Assembly: GCA_030142905.1 (NCBI GenBank)
Contig: JASJOG010000006.1
Span: 310,001-374,000, forward strand
Direction of reading: 5' to 3'
DNA length: 64,000 nucleotides
DNA from: Heliopora coerulea
Taxonomy: Eukaryota; Cnidaria; Anthozoa; Scleralcyonacea; Helioporidae
Part shown: positions 1-12,041 of the stretch, piece by piece
How the letters are laid out: each line of letters opens with the position of its first letter
Position numbering within the stretch: position 1 is the stretch's first letter
Translations under genes and position numbers: made by a program
Notes under the pieces: generated by a model
What the model saw: only the letters and a program-made list of their open reading frames with translations
Databases searched by the model: none
What the model was told of the DNA's origin: nothing

Positions 1-14
1 CATAATATTCACAA

Positions 15-588
15 TTGCAAGCAATGGCAGCAGCCCAACCAACATTCCCGTCCTTTGATCCTAACGCCGATCTGGGCGCACCAGGTGTCAGATTCAAGAA
101 ATACATCTTTCGCTTTCGAAACTTGCTCACCGCAACAAACATCACTGATCCCAAACATCAAAAGGCTCTCCTATTACATTATGCCGGTGCAGAAGTCAAT
201 GACATTTTTGAAACACTAACAATCAGCGAACCAACTAAAGAAGAAACTGATCTAGACGTCACAATTAAAGCATTGTCGGACTACTTCACGCCTAAGCAGA
301 ATCCTGTGTTCGAAGAGTATAAATTTCGCACCGCCAAACAAACACCTGGTGAGTCTCTTATGACCTATTACACACGATTCAAACAGCTGTCACTCACCTG
401 CGAATTCGCCAACGTCGATCGAGAAATCATGTCTCAAATCATCCAACATGGTCGATCACAGAGGCTTTGACGAAAAGCTCTCGCTGACCCAACCATCACT
501 CTCGCGAAACTTCTTGACCTGGGCAAGGCAATGGAATTGGCCGGTACTCAAGCAGCAAGCCTGGAGAAACAGCAACAACAACTAAGCC
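15..588 (+). pseudogene. Ty3/gypsy-type gag fragment (retrotransposon relic)
   Basis: An open frame from 15 reads a typical retrotransposon gag N-terminal region: a proline-rich start, then an alpha-helical capsid-like segment with the pattern F..YK.R....PGES...Y..R...L...CEF. An in-frame TGA at 468-470 interrupts it (probably a CGA to TGA change), and the same frame continues to 588 with ADPTITLAKLLDLGKAMELA and a Gln-run, which looks like the usual gag continuation before the zinc knuckle. No zinc knuckle, protease, RT or integrase follows, because the hAT element and its nested MITE begin here. The 5' end is cut by the window edge. The family call rests on the overall pattern only; it could be another LTR-retroelement gag. 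Confidence 0.6.
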
Positions 589-755
589 CAGGGACGGCGG
601 AGCGGAATTACGAGTGGGAAGGCTTGAGATAAAAATACAGCATTTTGTTTGCTTCTCTGGGAAATTGCACAACAAGTGTTTTAAAGCGTAGTTGTTTCAA
701 CATTACATTTGGAAAAAAGTGGGGGGGCTGCAGCCCCCCTGCTCCGCCGTCCCTG
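589..755. mobile_element. 167-bp MITE with 15-bp perfect inverted termini, nested in the hAT end
   Basis: CAGGGACGGCGGAGC at 589-603 is the exact reverse complement of 741-755. The 5-bp direct repeat AAGCC flanks it (584-588 and 756-760) and looks like a target-site duplication. The interior has no ORF. Close to the right end is a G7/C6 hairpin (about 719-739). The superfamily is unclear: CAGGG termini suggest hAT, but hAT duplications are 8 bp. Confidence 0.75.
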
Positions 756-1035
756 AAGCCTGTCTTCAAGATGCTCGGCAACTTTTGAGCAACTTTTTCA
801 ATTTCAGGCAACTTTTTCAGTTTTGGGAAAGTTTTTCAATTTCGGGAATCTGGTGTGTTACTTATAAGGTCCGAAGAGAAAAAAGGAAACGTCATATTAT
901 GGATAAATTTTTTTAGTTTTTTTCAGTTTTGGAGTTTTTTGGAGGGGTTTTTTTTGTCGTTTTGGACTTTGTTGCCTGCCGTCGTGGCTGTCGTCCAAAC
1001 CTTCAGTTATTTTAGCATTTTATCTTGTCAGCGGT

Positions 1036-2940
1036 GTGCAAAACAATATGGCGGACGAAGGCGATTTATCGTGTTCCAGTGACTCGGAAGAAAATCAATC
1101 AACCGAAGCAAATCCTTTTCAGGTAGCAGCTGCAGCAGGTGCTCAATTGAATGCCCCAGAAAAGGCCGACATTTCACGTCCAAGGAAAGTACTGACCAAC
1201 CCAAATGGAAAGAGAAATGTACGTGGAACAGTCGATCCAAATGTGTCTGCTTGGGAGAGGGTCAAAGAATTCAAAGGCAAGTATCTCACCGTTGTTTCGG
1301 AAAACCTAAGATGTGATTCATGCAAAGAGATACTTTCTAAGAAGAAGAACTCTGTGAAGAAGTACATTCTATCCCAGAAGCATATCAAGTCGAAGGATGC
1401 CATCAAAAAAAGCAAAATGGAAGATCAAAGTATAAAAGACCTCATGGCCAGGAATGCTACAGCAAAAGGATCAACATTACCCGAAAATATGAGAGTTTAT
1501 CGATATGACCTGGTGGAAGCTTTTATAAAAGCTGGTATTCCACTTTCAAAAGCTGACATTATGCGGCCATTTCTTGAAAAATATGGTCATCGCTTGACAT
1601 CCCGTTCACATTTGAATTTGATCCTCAAGAAAGAGAAAGATACTCTTAAAGCTGAAATTGAGGCAAGTGATGAAATTTCTGTTATTTTTGATGGTAGTGC
1701 AAGATTAGGAGAAGCATTAGCTATTCTTGTACGGTTTGTTAACCAGTGGAATGTTCAACAAAGACTTGTTAAGTTAGAAGTTCTAGCAAGAAGCCTGAAT
1801 GCAGAACAGTTTGCGCAGCGCTTAATCTAATGTCTTGCTGTTGAGCATGGAATCAAACCCAATCAACTTCTGGCAGCAATGAGAGACGGGGCATCAGTGA
1901 ATGAGGCTGGGTTGCGTCAAGTTGGTTTTTACTTCCCCAATATATTTGATGTTACATGTTTCTCTCACAATTGATAATGTTGGCCAGCACTTTGAATTTA
2001 AAGTCCTCGATACCTTTTCAAAGTATTGGAACACAATGTTTTCCCTTAGTCCGGCTGCCAGATTGCTATGGAAGACTAGAACAGGAACTACCATGCTCCT
2101 TACGTCAGATACAAGATAGTGGAGTAAATGGGAATTACTGAATCGTGTTATGGATTATTTTGGAGATGTAGAGCCTTTCCTCAGAGAAAATGACCTTCCA
2201 ATTGTCGCATGAGGCTGCTGGATTTGTTTGATGATCCAGTTACTGCTCATGACTTAAAACTTGAACTTGCTGTAATGATTGATGCTGGCAAGCACTTCGT
2301 TTCGGCAACCTACTACCTTGAAGGAGATGGCCCCTTAGTGTTTAGTTGCTATGAACGTTTATCAGCCTTAGCTCACGCAATAGCCATCGGATGTTATCCA
2401 AACACAGAGGCAAAAGCTAGACAACTTGCTGCTGGAAATTTGCAACTATATAATCGATTGGTTGCACAAGCAAAGGCTTGCGTTACCCCTTGGTTCAGAT
2501 TCTACCAGAATAAATTCAGTGTGCAATTTTACCACACATTACGTGCATTCAAAGCTGCTCGATTATGCTGTCCAGTGAAAGCGCAAGAACTGCAACTAAA
2601 TGCAGCCTCTGTCCAGGAACTGAAGCTATTTGGATTTTTCAATGATGATACGATAGCCCAGCTGGTCGAAGAGCTTCCAAATTATCTGGCAATTGCAGAT
2701 GGTGTAGTAATTGAAACAGAGGAGGGAAAGGTTAAGTGGTGGTCTGATCATGAGATGGATCTTCCCAGTTGGTCAGCAGCTGTTAAGAAGATGTTATTAG
2801 TACAACCTAGTTGTGCTTCAGCTGAGCGGGTGTTCAGTTTACTTCATAACACTTCTAATAAACAGCAAGATTCAGCCTTGGAAGAAACTGTTGAGGTGTC
2901 AGTTATGCTAAGATACAACAAACGTGATGTCATGGCATAG
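1036..2940 (+). pseudogene. hAT transposase pseudogene
   Basis: The N-terminal part (1036-1827) has an acidic/Ser start and a BED-like zinc-finger remnant (a CxxC around residue 95, then a single His in SQKHIKSKD), followed by the start of the RNase-H-like domain (IFDGSARLGEA). A stop TAA at 1828-1830 interrupts the frame, which continues (MRDGASVNEAGLRQVGFYFP) to about 1970. There a frameshift moves the reading to another frame (TIDNVGQHFEFKVLDTF) until a TAG at 2117-2119, apparently in place of a Trp codon. After a further frame change near 2208 the C-terminal part (2209-2940) is intact and ends in the hAT dimerisation signature: PSWSAAVKKMLLVQPSCASA, then ERVFSLL. At least two stops and two frameshifts make it non-functional. 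The hAT assignment is firm from the C-terminal motif. Confidence 0.85.
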
Positions 2941-3311
2941 ACAACCCATATTGCAGCAAGGCCTCTTAACTCTGCTTGAACATATACTTTCATGTATTAA
3001 CATGTATGTGATTAACTGTTGTGTTACTTATTTCAGCAAGTTAGAAGCCCAGTCGCCATTAACAGCGACATTTTGTAGTAAATATGTAAAGACAAATATT
3101 AAAATGGGAGCAACCATAAAGCAACTTTTAGAAATATTAAGCAACTTTTGAGCAACTTTATTGAAAAATTTGAGAAACTTTTTCGCAAATTTCGAGCATC
3201 TTGTGGACAGGCCTAGTTGGGGAGATGTCGTGATCCCTGCCCTTTTTGTGGGAGGTTTTATATGTGCCCTGTTATTGGCAGCTTTTTGCCCTCGTTCCCC
3301 AAAGCCACGTA

Positions 3312-3957
3312 CTCTTTTGTACCAAATACAAGTGCCGCCTTGATTTTCTGCGCCGGTGGAAAATTTTCTCTAAGATTAATAAGCGTGCCGGTCTTAATAC
3401 CCGTGCCGCCAGGTACATTAAGTAATTATTAATAGTAGTGCCGGCACTTAAAACTGTCAGTGCTGAAAATTGGTATAATTAATTCTCTTATATGCTGCTT
3501 GTGGTTTCATAATTTTTTATTTAATAGTTTCTATCTTACTAGTTTTCTCCATCTCTTAGTTTCTATGAGGTTGATTAGCATGTTTATTAAAAAAAGTATA
3601 AGTTATATAATTGAGATCGGAGAAAAATAATATCACAGTATAAACCTGATTGTACGAGCTATATGTTTTATATGAATTCTCGGCTATCCGGACTTTTACG
3701 TGTTTACGTTGGATTCGGAGCGTTAATTCTAATATTAAACTCCTAAATATGAAATCCCAGATTCCAATTCTTTCACGTATGGATGTTTGTATGACGTGCC
3801 CTTGGAAAAAATGTTCTTGCCGGATATGATTTAATCGTGCCGAGGAGAAAATTCCTTGGCAAATAATAAGCGTGCCGTACTAAATAAGCCCCGTACCGGG
3901 GGGAAAACAGAAGAAAATAATTCAAGCGTGCCGGCACTTGTATTTGGTACACAAGAG
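3312..3957. mobile_element. Non-autonomous TIR element, 646 bp, TA target site, GTGCCG subterminal repeats
   Basis: Positions 3310-3337 and 3932-3959 are inverted repeats matching at 27 of 28 positions. Both are bounded by TA (3310-3311 and 3958-3959), the classic Tc1/mariner target duplication. Inside, GTGCCG or its close variants recur near both ends (about 3334, 3389, 3407, 3440, 3838, 3868 and 3928), like arrayed transposase-binding sites. No coding capacity was seen. Confidence 0.7.
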
Positions 3958-3959
3958 TA

Positions 3960-5142
3960 GGTCTACTTCACCCAAAATGATCAAAATTGTCCCGAAGGTG
4001 CCTCGGTACTTCCATCCGACCCCTGCCCTACGAAATTCATGGTTGCGCGTCCTTGTGTTAGTGGACTTTGAACTACTATCACCTGTAATGCAGAAGATTC
4101 CTGAATAATCGGAAACGTCGAAGTATTTTTGGACTGTTATGGCTGTTTGGGGTTTACTGATCTTGTGTACATGACTTAGCAACTCAGGTAGCTCCAAAAA
4201 ATTATAATGAAAGGCATTTTCACTTTTAACTGGCAGCAATGTTTGGGAAAACCAAGATGTTTACGTGCCTCTTGAGTTATCTTGTGCTCATATTTCATGA
4301 CGTCACACACTTGTTCGTTGATAGCACTTAAAGATCTTCAAATTTAATAGAAAATTGTTTCGATTTTAATGCTGTTGTCAAGTTGCCGATAACTCTTGAA
4401 AGGTAAGCTAATTTCTTGAGTGAAAGGAGATAAAATTGGAAAACATACCCAAAACCCTGTCAATTTGCCTTTTATGAGAATTTTAATAGAATGGCGAGAT
4501 GTTAAATGACAATGAACAGCAGCTTCCTCGCAAATCGTTTGACAGTACGAAAAACCCAAAGAATCTTGATGAAAAATCCTGGGAAGAGGGTGCGTAACAA
4601 GGTAGGCCAGCAGGTTTGGCCAGGAGACTAGTACTAATGTTAACAAAAATAGGTAATTTGACGTCATATTATTAATCACAGATTAATACATTCAAGGGGC
4701 AAGCGGTCCACCCCTTTACTCCCCAGGTAGACATTTGCAAAGTGACGCGCTTTGTGACGCCGTTTTACGTGGAAGGAACGATCAAGGCTAGTCACTCAAC
4801 TCACGAGAAAGAAGAGAAAATAAGGTGACGTAGAGCTGTGACGTAGCATATAGGTTTTGCTGTCGAACTGGGTTTTTTGGTCTCATGAACTATTCAATTT
4901 TAGTTCTCACTATGGCTGTCTTTCATACTTCCCCTAAGCTGACGATTGAGTACCCTCGGACAACCCTCCGTCGCCTCTATGCTTCTCTCGGTTTTGTTAC
5001 GCTGGCGTTCTTACTTTTTCTTTCGTTTAGAAGCCGAAGGCCGGTTTATACTTGGATTCTTGGAGGGAAGAATCGTCAACCGAGAATTAGTAGCTAAAAT
5101 CCCAACTTCCCCTTAATCAAACTCCTGTTTTTGATACTAAAG
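3960..5142 (+). promoter_or_regulatory. CREB upstream region with two perfect CREs and four TGACG half-sites
   Basis: No gene is recognised here. Perfect CRE palindromes TGACGTCA lie at 4298-4305 and 4659-4666. TGACGC occurs at 4743-4748 and 4755-4760, and TGACGTAG at 4826-4833 and 4839-4846, four half-sites within about 105 bp and 300-400 bp before the CREB ATG. Vertebrate CREB promoters carry CREs and are autoregulated, so feedback control is a reasonable inference. A 71-codon frame at 4885-5097 ends 46 nt before the CREB ATG and contains a hydrophobic stretch (FVTLAFLLFL). If transcription starts upstream it would be a uORF; otherwise it is chance. The transcription start is not visible. 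Confidence 0.5.
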
Positions 5143-8100
5143 ATGGAACAGATCGACCAGGAACAGACAACGAATGGAAATGTTTCGGATACAGAAGGGG
5201 CCCCGTCAAATGTATCGCAAGAGCAATATGCCACGACGGTACAAGATGCCACCCAAGCAAATTCAACCCTCATTCAAGCCACCGTTGTTCAATCCCCACA
5301 GCACCTTTCACAGACTGCTGTTTCTGTAATCCAACCAGCCCAACCTTCCGTTATTCAAACCGCCACCTCTTCAGCACAACAGCTGCAACAACTACCTCAG
5401 ACCATCCAGTTTCAAGGAGTGATAGAACAAGATGAGGATCTCGACGAAGAAGGCAAAAAACGTAGGGATATTTTATCAAGAAGACCGTCGTACAGGTGGG
5501 CCACAATTTGTTTTTGTCGTGGTCACGTTAAATGAATAACCGAAGTTTACCATTTACGATACCAAACACTTCTCTAAATTCATACCTGTTTTTATCTTTT
5601 CAATTCCGATGTTCCGCATGACGCAGCGTATGACGCAATATGGATGTCGTGTTCGTCTGTTTTCAATCATCAGACGGATAGGTTTGCGTGGATGGCATTT
5701 TATAATACGACTAGTTACACCTATCAGACCCAGTCAGTCAATTTATTTCCTATCTCGTAGTCTGTATGGTTTATACTAAGCCAAGGCAAGAATCCGAAAT
5801 GCCTGTTCCTTCCCATAAGAGTGGGACGTTCAGAAGGTTGGTGTTCGTTCAAGCCTCAAGTTTATACGGTTTTGTACATGATTTATGAACATATCATTAC
5901 GTATTATATTTTTAACCATCAGGAAGTTGTTGTATTCATGTTAGGGCTGCCGATCGTTCCTACGATCAGGCACAGGTGATGCCATTGAAGTATGTCGGCA
6001 AATAAAGATTGATTTCTGAGTTTATTTCGCTGAACTACATGAATATTTGTAAACACTTGGCTACCATTTACTATCACCCCCCACAAGTTGTGTCGTTTCA
6101 TGAAAGTGTTTGAATAACATTGTATGGTAACTGCTTTGTATAGGTTTCTTAGCCATGCTTTGTGTATCATACTGTATATTATTTGGGAAATGCTATGAAC
6201 ACGTTTCTTTTTTATCATGTACAATACACCAAAGTTGTTGACTGACTTGAAGGTTTTGTACAATGATAGTACAAAAAGAACCAGCTGATGCAACAAGAAA
6301 ATCATTAGGGTCAATGCAGAGAATTTTTTCCTTACTACAGGCTACAATGATGTTATCTATCAGACACTGACAGACATAAATGTGATCAACAATTTTTTAA
6401 ACAATGAATTGTCCAGTGGCAAAACTACAAGAATTTTAAAAATATTTTATAACCTAAAGAGAAATATTTCATTATCCAGATGTGGTCCTCTGGGCTATTT
6501 GTAAGACATGTAGGGATACCAATATGGCTATTTTTCTGAGAACAGCCTGTCCAGCCATGTCTAACATCAGGTTGTGATTTAGATCAGTTTATGTGTTTTA
6601 AGTTTTGATAGAGTTCATTTTGCCTTCTTCAGATTGCCTATGATTGGGAAAAAACTTTGCTAATATAAAAAAGTTGAAATGCAAAGCCTCAGTCAAAAAA
6701 ATATTTGAAATTCCATTGGGGAAAATGAACCAACTCCAGATGTATCAATTTGTCATTAGATAATTTAGATGTTAACCAACATGTACTGGATGATCTTGCA
6801 TTTAATTTGTGGCTTGCACAGAAAAAAATTTGCACAAAACATCTGCACAAAGATTTTGTCAGGAACTACTTTATGTTTGTGAATATCATCTTACCGTAAT
6901 TATTGACAATGTATTTTCAATTCTTTGTATGTTACAAAATGTGTTCAGTACTATATGTTCTTGCAGTTAATCAGAGGGTTGCAATTGGATTGTTTGCAAC
7001 TATCATTGTGAATTTCACCTGTTGTTAATGGTATATTATTTTCTTGTAGAAAAATCTATGATGACCTTTCTGATGGCTCAATAAAGGTTGAGGATGAGAA
7101 TGGGCAAGTGATGGGACGAGTTACCACAATATCAACAAGTTCCATAGGTGAACAGCCAACCAGTCAGACAGTTACTCTTCCTCATGGAATACAGATTACA
7201 ACACAAGGAGGAGGTTTTCCTGCCTCACTTCAAACCATTCCAATCTCTGGGCAGTCAGCTACAGTAGTACAATACCCAGCTGGTCAGCAAACCCAAGATG
7301 GACAATTTATTTATGCTGCAGCTCCTGGAGACGTTGAAGTAAGTTAAGGAACATTGTTAGATGAAAAAAGGGGTGACCAAGGTGGTAACACTGTAAGGCT
7401 ATTGAGCTTTGAAGGACCTGAGAGTTTCAATTACCTCAGTCTTCCTGATTACTTCAAGTTCCCAGTGCAAAGCCTTCAGGCTTCTTATTTCTTGGGAAGA
7501 ACACAGCAACTATATTTCCTCCCAATTTGACATTGGGCATCTATTACAATACCTAGAGAACCATTCTTACAAAAACTGTCACACTATGCACCATTGACCA
7601 AATTGTGGTCATGATGTGGAGTATTTAAATCAAACACTATTCATGCAGTCTATTGGGACTACAGAATAGCAACATTAGTATAACTTAGGTCAACTAAAAT
7701 TTTTGTAAAGTGCTTTATTGATTCAGTCTGGTAACAGGATAAAAAAAAACTAAGTCAAAATAATGTGTTGATGAGAAGTTCAGGATTCAGATTTCTTGAT
7801 TTTTGAAGTCAATTTTTTTATTTACAACATTGAACCAGTGTAAGAAACCTTTTAACACCTGCATAGTCACTTGTAGTCATAACTTATAATATTAACTGTA
7901 ACAGTTTAACTCATTACATTTTTGGGAGACATACCTGTACATGTATCTACACTGGCAGTGAAAAAGAATCAATCATGTTAAGATTTATGTTACTTTCTGC
8001 TTACATAGGCAGACAAGAAGCACATTGTACACCAACAGCCTTCAGGGTTATAGTAATGAATGTTTTGGATAGATTGAGATGTGTCTCATAATATTTGTAG

Positions 8101-11100
8101 AGACATTCTGTTTTTAAAGTATTTTATAGCATACACTGTATGCTAAATGAATTTCAAGTCTTACAAGAAAGGGTTGTTGGCATGTCACAAATTGGAAGAT
8201 AGGGAATAATGGGTCCAAAGAGAAGAATCAGTTTGGAAGATCAAGGAAGAGCGCTGGCATTATCCGAAGAAGGCTATACACAAAGTGAAATTGCTGCTCG
8301 TGTGGGTTGTACTCAAAGGAGTGTCAGTGAAATCCTCAAGAAGAAGAAACTCACTGGTAGTGTGAAAGATCCCAAGATCCCTGGACAGAAAAGAAAGACA
8401 TCTGAAAGGAAGGACAGGTTCATGGTAAGGAAAAGCAAGTCAAATCGCTACAATACTGCACTGGAAATAAAAGCTGAGATGCTAATTGAACATGGTGTCA
8501 ATATCTTGGTTTCCACCACCCAAAGAAGGCTTAAAGAGGCTGGTCTAAAGGGCTGCTAGCCCAGAAAGAAGCTTAGGCTCACTGCTTACCATAAGAAGTC
8601 TCAATTACAGTTTGCACAAGCACACAAAGATTGGACAGCTGAACAGTGTTCCCAAGTTATCTTCAGCGATGAATCAAGGTTTCTTCTTCATAGGAGTGAT
8701 GGGTGTGTGTATATCAGAAGAATGGCTGGAGAAGAACTAAAGGAAAGCTGCCACTGTATAACTGTAACTGCTTACAAAAATTGGCTTGGAAATAAAACAG
8801 TTGGGAGATGTAACCAATGTTCCAGATAAGAGATGGGTCCTGGTCCGTTGATCAACAGAAACCACAACATGACCCTGCATGAAAAATGGAAACATTCAGA
8901 GAAAAGATGTAAAAAAAAACCCAATTTGAAATGCTGCTAACTGTAAGGGTAACTAGTATTTTAAAGATTGCATTGAGACAAAACTCTTGCATGTATGATT
9001 AAAGTTCCATTTTACAAACTAGGCATTGGATGGATTATTAGGACCAGGCAAACTGATTTTGATGATTGTGAGGAACCATGATGGGTTTCCATTGAAATTC
9101 TAGACTCCCTGGCAGCTCCAGACTAATGTCCTTGCTATAATGTGCTGTACATTCACATGGCTCCTGTATGTGGCTAATCTATCAACTCATAGCTTCCTCT
9201 GAGGAATCAGATAAACATTTAAGAGTTGGGGCTAGGTACATGTAACTTATGTTCAATGTTGTCAAAATGTCTTTGCGATTAGATCATGTACTGTATCACC
9301 TAAATCATACCTATATGTAGCTATACTTTCAGGCATGTTTTCTGTGAAGTCAGTTACCCAAGAAAACAATTACCAAATTTCAAATGCCAATATAAAAAAA
9401 ATTAACTCAAAAGTTGTATTATATATTGGTAATTAACATTTAATGTTAACATGTGTACCCTATATTGTGTATGAGAAATTTAATATAACATTGTTATTGT
9501 AACTAGCTACTGCTCTCCACTGTAAATTTTACTGGCAGCTTGTTTTTGTGATTGCAAATACTTGTAACTAAAATTGCACTGTAGTTACAAAAACCTGTTA
9601 CAGCCCTGCAGGTAACATTGTTCACTAGATATAGAGCTTTCTTTGTGCCCAAATACAAAATATAGCCAATTTTAAACTTAATTCTGGCTGTATGATACAT
9701 CAAAAATTACAGTCTTTAACCTTATACTGGCTTTCATGATATAAATTGAATTTTGCACACTTCTTGCTAATTTATCCCAAAGGGACAATCCTCTGTAGTG
9801 ATTTTTTTTTCTTTCCCAAGGTAACTGAAATTTTTCATTAAATGTATATACAGGGCTTATTCCTTGTTTATAACTAATTCATGTGCATTTATGAAGCATA
9901 CCTTGTGTATGGTACTCTTAACTGAAATGAAATCTGGACTGAATTTCTAGGGTGTCAACAGTGGAACTACTGTTTATGCCATACCTTCGTCACAAGCATA
10001 TGCTGTAAGAGGACAGCTGCCTCAAGGTGTTGTCATTAACCCTGTACCTGCAGCTGGTCTTCAGACACAACAACAGCATGGCCCAGAAGATGCAACAAGA
10101 AAGCGTGAAATGAGGTTACTGAAAAACAGGTAAAAATCCTTTGTTCAAAATTCCTGTAGAAAGTTCATTTTTTATTCAACCTGAACTTGATATTACATAT
10201 ATTATTGACAGTAAAAAGTAAGTTTCTTTTATTTGCTTTTGATCAGGTGTAATGAGATATGCAAACATTGAAAGTATTTAGTGAATTTGTTAAACATTCT
10301 GAAAGATAGCCATGATTATCTAAAGAGACAAAGTGGTCTGTCAATCTTTTGACGTCATAAATTAATACGTATCAAAGAAATACTGGATGAATCCCTCAAG
10401 AACAAAAAGAGCTATAGAAAAGTAGGATATGACGTTGTTTGTTACTTCAACAGTTCTTATAAGAAGAGCAAACTTTTTTTAATTCATATGCTCTTTTAAA
10501 CATTAACTGATTTGAAATATGACAAGACAGAAATAATTTTTATCTTAAGTAATTATCTTAATGAATATAATACAATGCAGTATTCTAGATTCTAAAATCT
10601 AAGATTCTAAATATCAGGTCTAAAGCCAAAATAACCCGGGGGTTCATGTGTACTATAAGGGAAGAGTTAATGAAAAAGTCAACGTTTATTTTGTAAATCC
10701 CTGTCAAACTTTCTGTCCTACTTTGTGGTGTGTATATCAGTGCCAAGCATTAATCAGCTAGCCATGCAAAAGTATCACTTTTTTATTGAAGTGAGTAAGA
10801 CTTACGTTTTACCTGTTAAAGCAGTGAAACAAATATTGGTGATGAAGTGACTTTACTGTAGTTCAGCTGCGTGCATTGTGGGAGAATTGAAGATAACACC
10901 TTTTAGAGAAGGGAGGTCGTATTTGCTAGTACTGTGGGTTTAAGTTGCCAAATACAAGATGTGATTGTCGTATATGATTGTAATGTTGTCTTAAAGGCGG
11001 AAACCCAGCTTATGATTTGCCCGCTGATGTAACAATAGGTCTGGCGACTAGTGAATTACTTGGATACATCAGAGGAAACAGTTTTATATGACAGTCGTAC

Positions 11101-11739
11101 TTTGTAAATTGGTCCTCAGTATTCATTAGCTGAGAATTGATGAGAAATGTTTTTATAGGGCAGAAGGCATATTTTAAATTCAGAAAAAAAACAATTCCAG
11201 ATATTTCATATTTTATTGACACCGAACCTGAGAGAGTTTCTGTAAATAGCGATGCGCTAAAGATCTCGTATGAGATAACATTTTTAAAACTGAATTACAC
11301 TTTTATGCCTTATGATATAAATTTCATAAAACCATAACGTGGGCTAAATACATAGGAAACACACTAAAACATTAAGTACAATGACATATGATCTCATCAA
11401 CGAGTTATTATTCATTATTTCTCAACTCCTGACGTCTGATCATACACCGTGCATACCAAGTTGAAGTGCAATAAATACAGGCTTGGGCGAAGTAGTCCCC
11501 AGGCCTTCGTGACTCCAGAAAAAGCAACCCCAAATATTTTTAAATCTGAGCTTTGGGCCTTTCATATTTGATCCTTCTTTTCAATTTTCAATAGGGAAGC
11601 TGCCAAGGAATGTAGAAGAAAAAAGAAAGAGTATGTCAAGTGCCTAGAAAACAGAGTTGCCGTTCTTGAAAACCAGAACAAGACGTTAATCGAAGAACTG
11701 AAGGCTTTGAAAGATCTATATTGTCACAAGACTGAGTGA
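5143..11739 (+). CDS. CREB: CREB-family bZIP transcription factor (CREB1/CREM/ATF1 homologue), 4 coding exons
   Basis: Exons 5143-5495, 7050-7338, 9951-10129 and 11595-11739 splice in phase (GT-AG, phases 2, 0, 2) into 321 aa. The start is ATG 5143. Residues 1-100 are Gln/Thr/Ser-rich (Q1-like activation region). The kinase-inducible domain follows: RRDILSRRPSYR with the PKA site RRPS (Ser116), continued in exon 2 by KIYDDLSD. Intron 1 falls inside Arg118, so the phospho-acceptor and the helix that would bind CBP KIX are on different exons. Exons 2-3 give a Gln-rich Q2-like region. The bZIP (about residues 264-319) has NREAAKECRRKKKEYVKCLE, then a leucine zipper with ENQNKTLIEELKALKDLY, nearly the vertebrate CREB sequence. 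It should be a nuclear, cAMP/Ca-responsive factor binding TGACGTCA. Reading through the first donor would give a short KID-only product ending at 5535. Intron 2 carries a dead Tc1 copy. An AATAAA lies at 12036. Confidence 0.95.
5496..7049 (+). other. CREB intron 1
   Basis: The donor is GTGGGC and the acceptor TTCTTGTAG. It is AT-rich, with no RNA gene or clear mobile element recognised. Minus-strand open frames here (5919-6314) have no recognisable features. Confidence 0.8.
8209..8829 (+). pseudogene. Truncated Tc1-type transposase in CREB intron 2
   Basis: The frame opens with a Tc1/Tc3 helix-turn-helix: GRALALSEEGYTQSEIAARV then GCTQRSVSEILKK, followed by a basic linker. A TAG at 8557-8559 interrupts it; in the same frame it continues with QLQFAQAHKDWTAEQ and the first catalytic-Asp motif SQVIFSDESRF (about 8660). 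The frame dies at 8827-8829, before the second Asp and the final acidic residue of the DDE/D triad. No terminal inverted repeats were identified. It is same-sense with the host gene and surely inert. Confidence 0.85.
10350..10357. promoter_or_regulatory. Perfect CRE palindrome TGACGTCA in CREB intron 3
   Basis: This is an exact 8-bp CREB/ATF site within the intron between the two bZIP exons. Function is unknown; vertebrate CREM has an intronic CRE promoter (ICER), but no matching exon was found here. Confidence 0.35.
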
Positions 11740-12035
11740 TGACAGAAAAAGCGCTCTATTTATAATTTTACGTGAAGCCATGTCATGGCAAAGATAAGTA
11801 ATTCTTGTAAATAGTTTAAATAAGTTATATATATCCTCCCAAAGCAAATGTTAGCGACAGCTCAAGAAACTTAGCCAATTCATCCATTGATACATTCATA
11901 CAAAGAGAAGGAATGTGGTCTCATTACAATTAGATTGTACTCATTTTATTCACATGAATTTCGACAGACTTTTTAACTGAATCGTTTCTAAATCTTATAC
12001 AGTGTGTATGATGTCAATCATTTACTAGAATTTTT

Positions 12036-12041
12036 AATAAA
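12036..12041 (+). terminator. Polyadenylation signal AATAAA, CREB
   Basis: This is a canonical hexamer 297 bp after the CREB stop. A GT/T-rich stretch follows within about 30 bp. Confidence 0.6.

Larger units (their letters stand above)
579..3219 (+). mobile_element. hAT-type DNA transposon, decayed, with terminal inverted repeats
   Basis: The right end, 3193-3219, reads on the minus strand CAACTAGGCC then TGTCCACAAGATGCTCG. The left end, taken as 579-588 joined to 761-777 after removing the nested MITE and one copy of its duplication, matches it at 24 of 27 positions. Inside both ends are several GCAACTTTT motifs (about 778-830 and 3120-3160), which resemble subterminal transposase-binding repeats. 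Between the ends lies a broken hAT transposase. I found no 8-bp target duplication, so one flank may have been rearranged; the left flank is gag sequence and the right flank is not. Confidence 0.75.

Noticed and set aside
3922..4239. 106-codon minus-strand frame
   Set aside because: Overlaps the TIR of the TA-flanked element and shows no family features.
7409..7597. 62-codon frame downstream of CREB exon 2
   Set aside because: Intronic and unrelated to the CREB frame; the exon ends at a GTAAGT donor at 7339.
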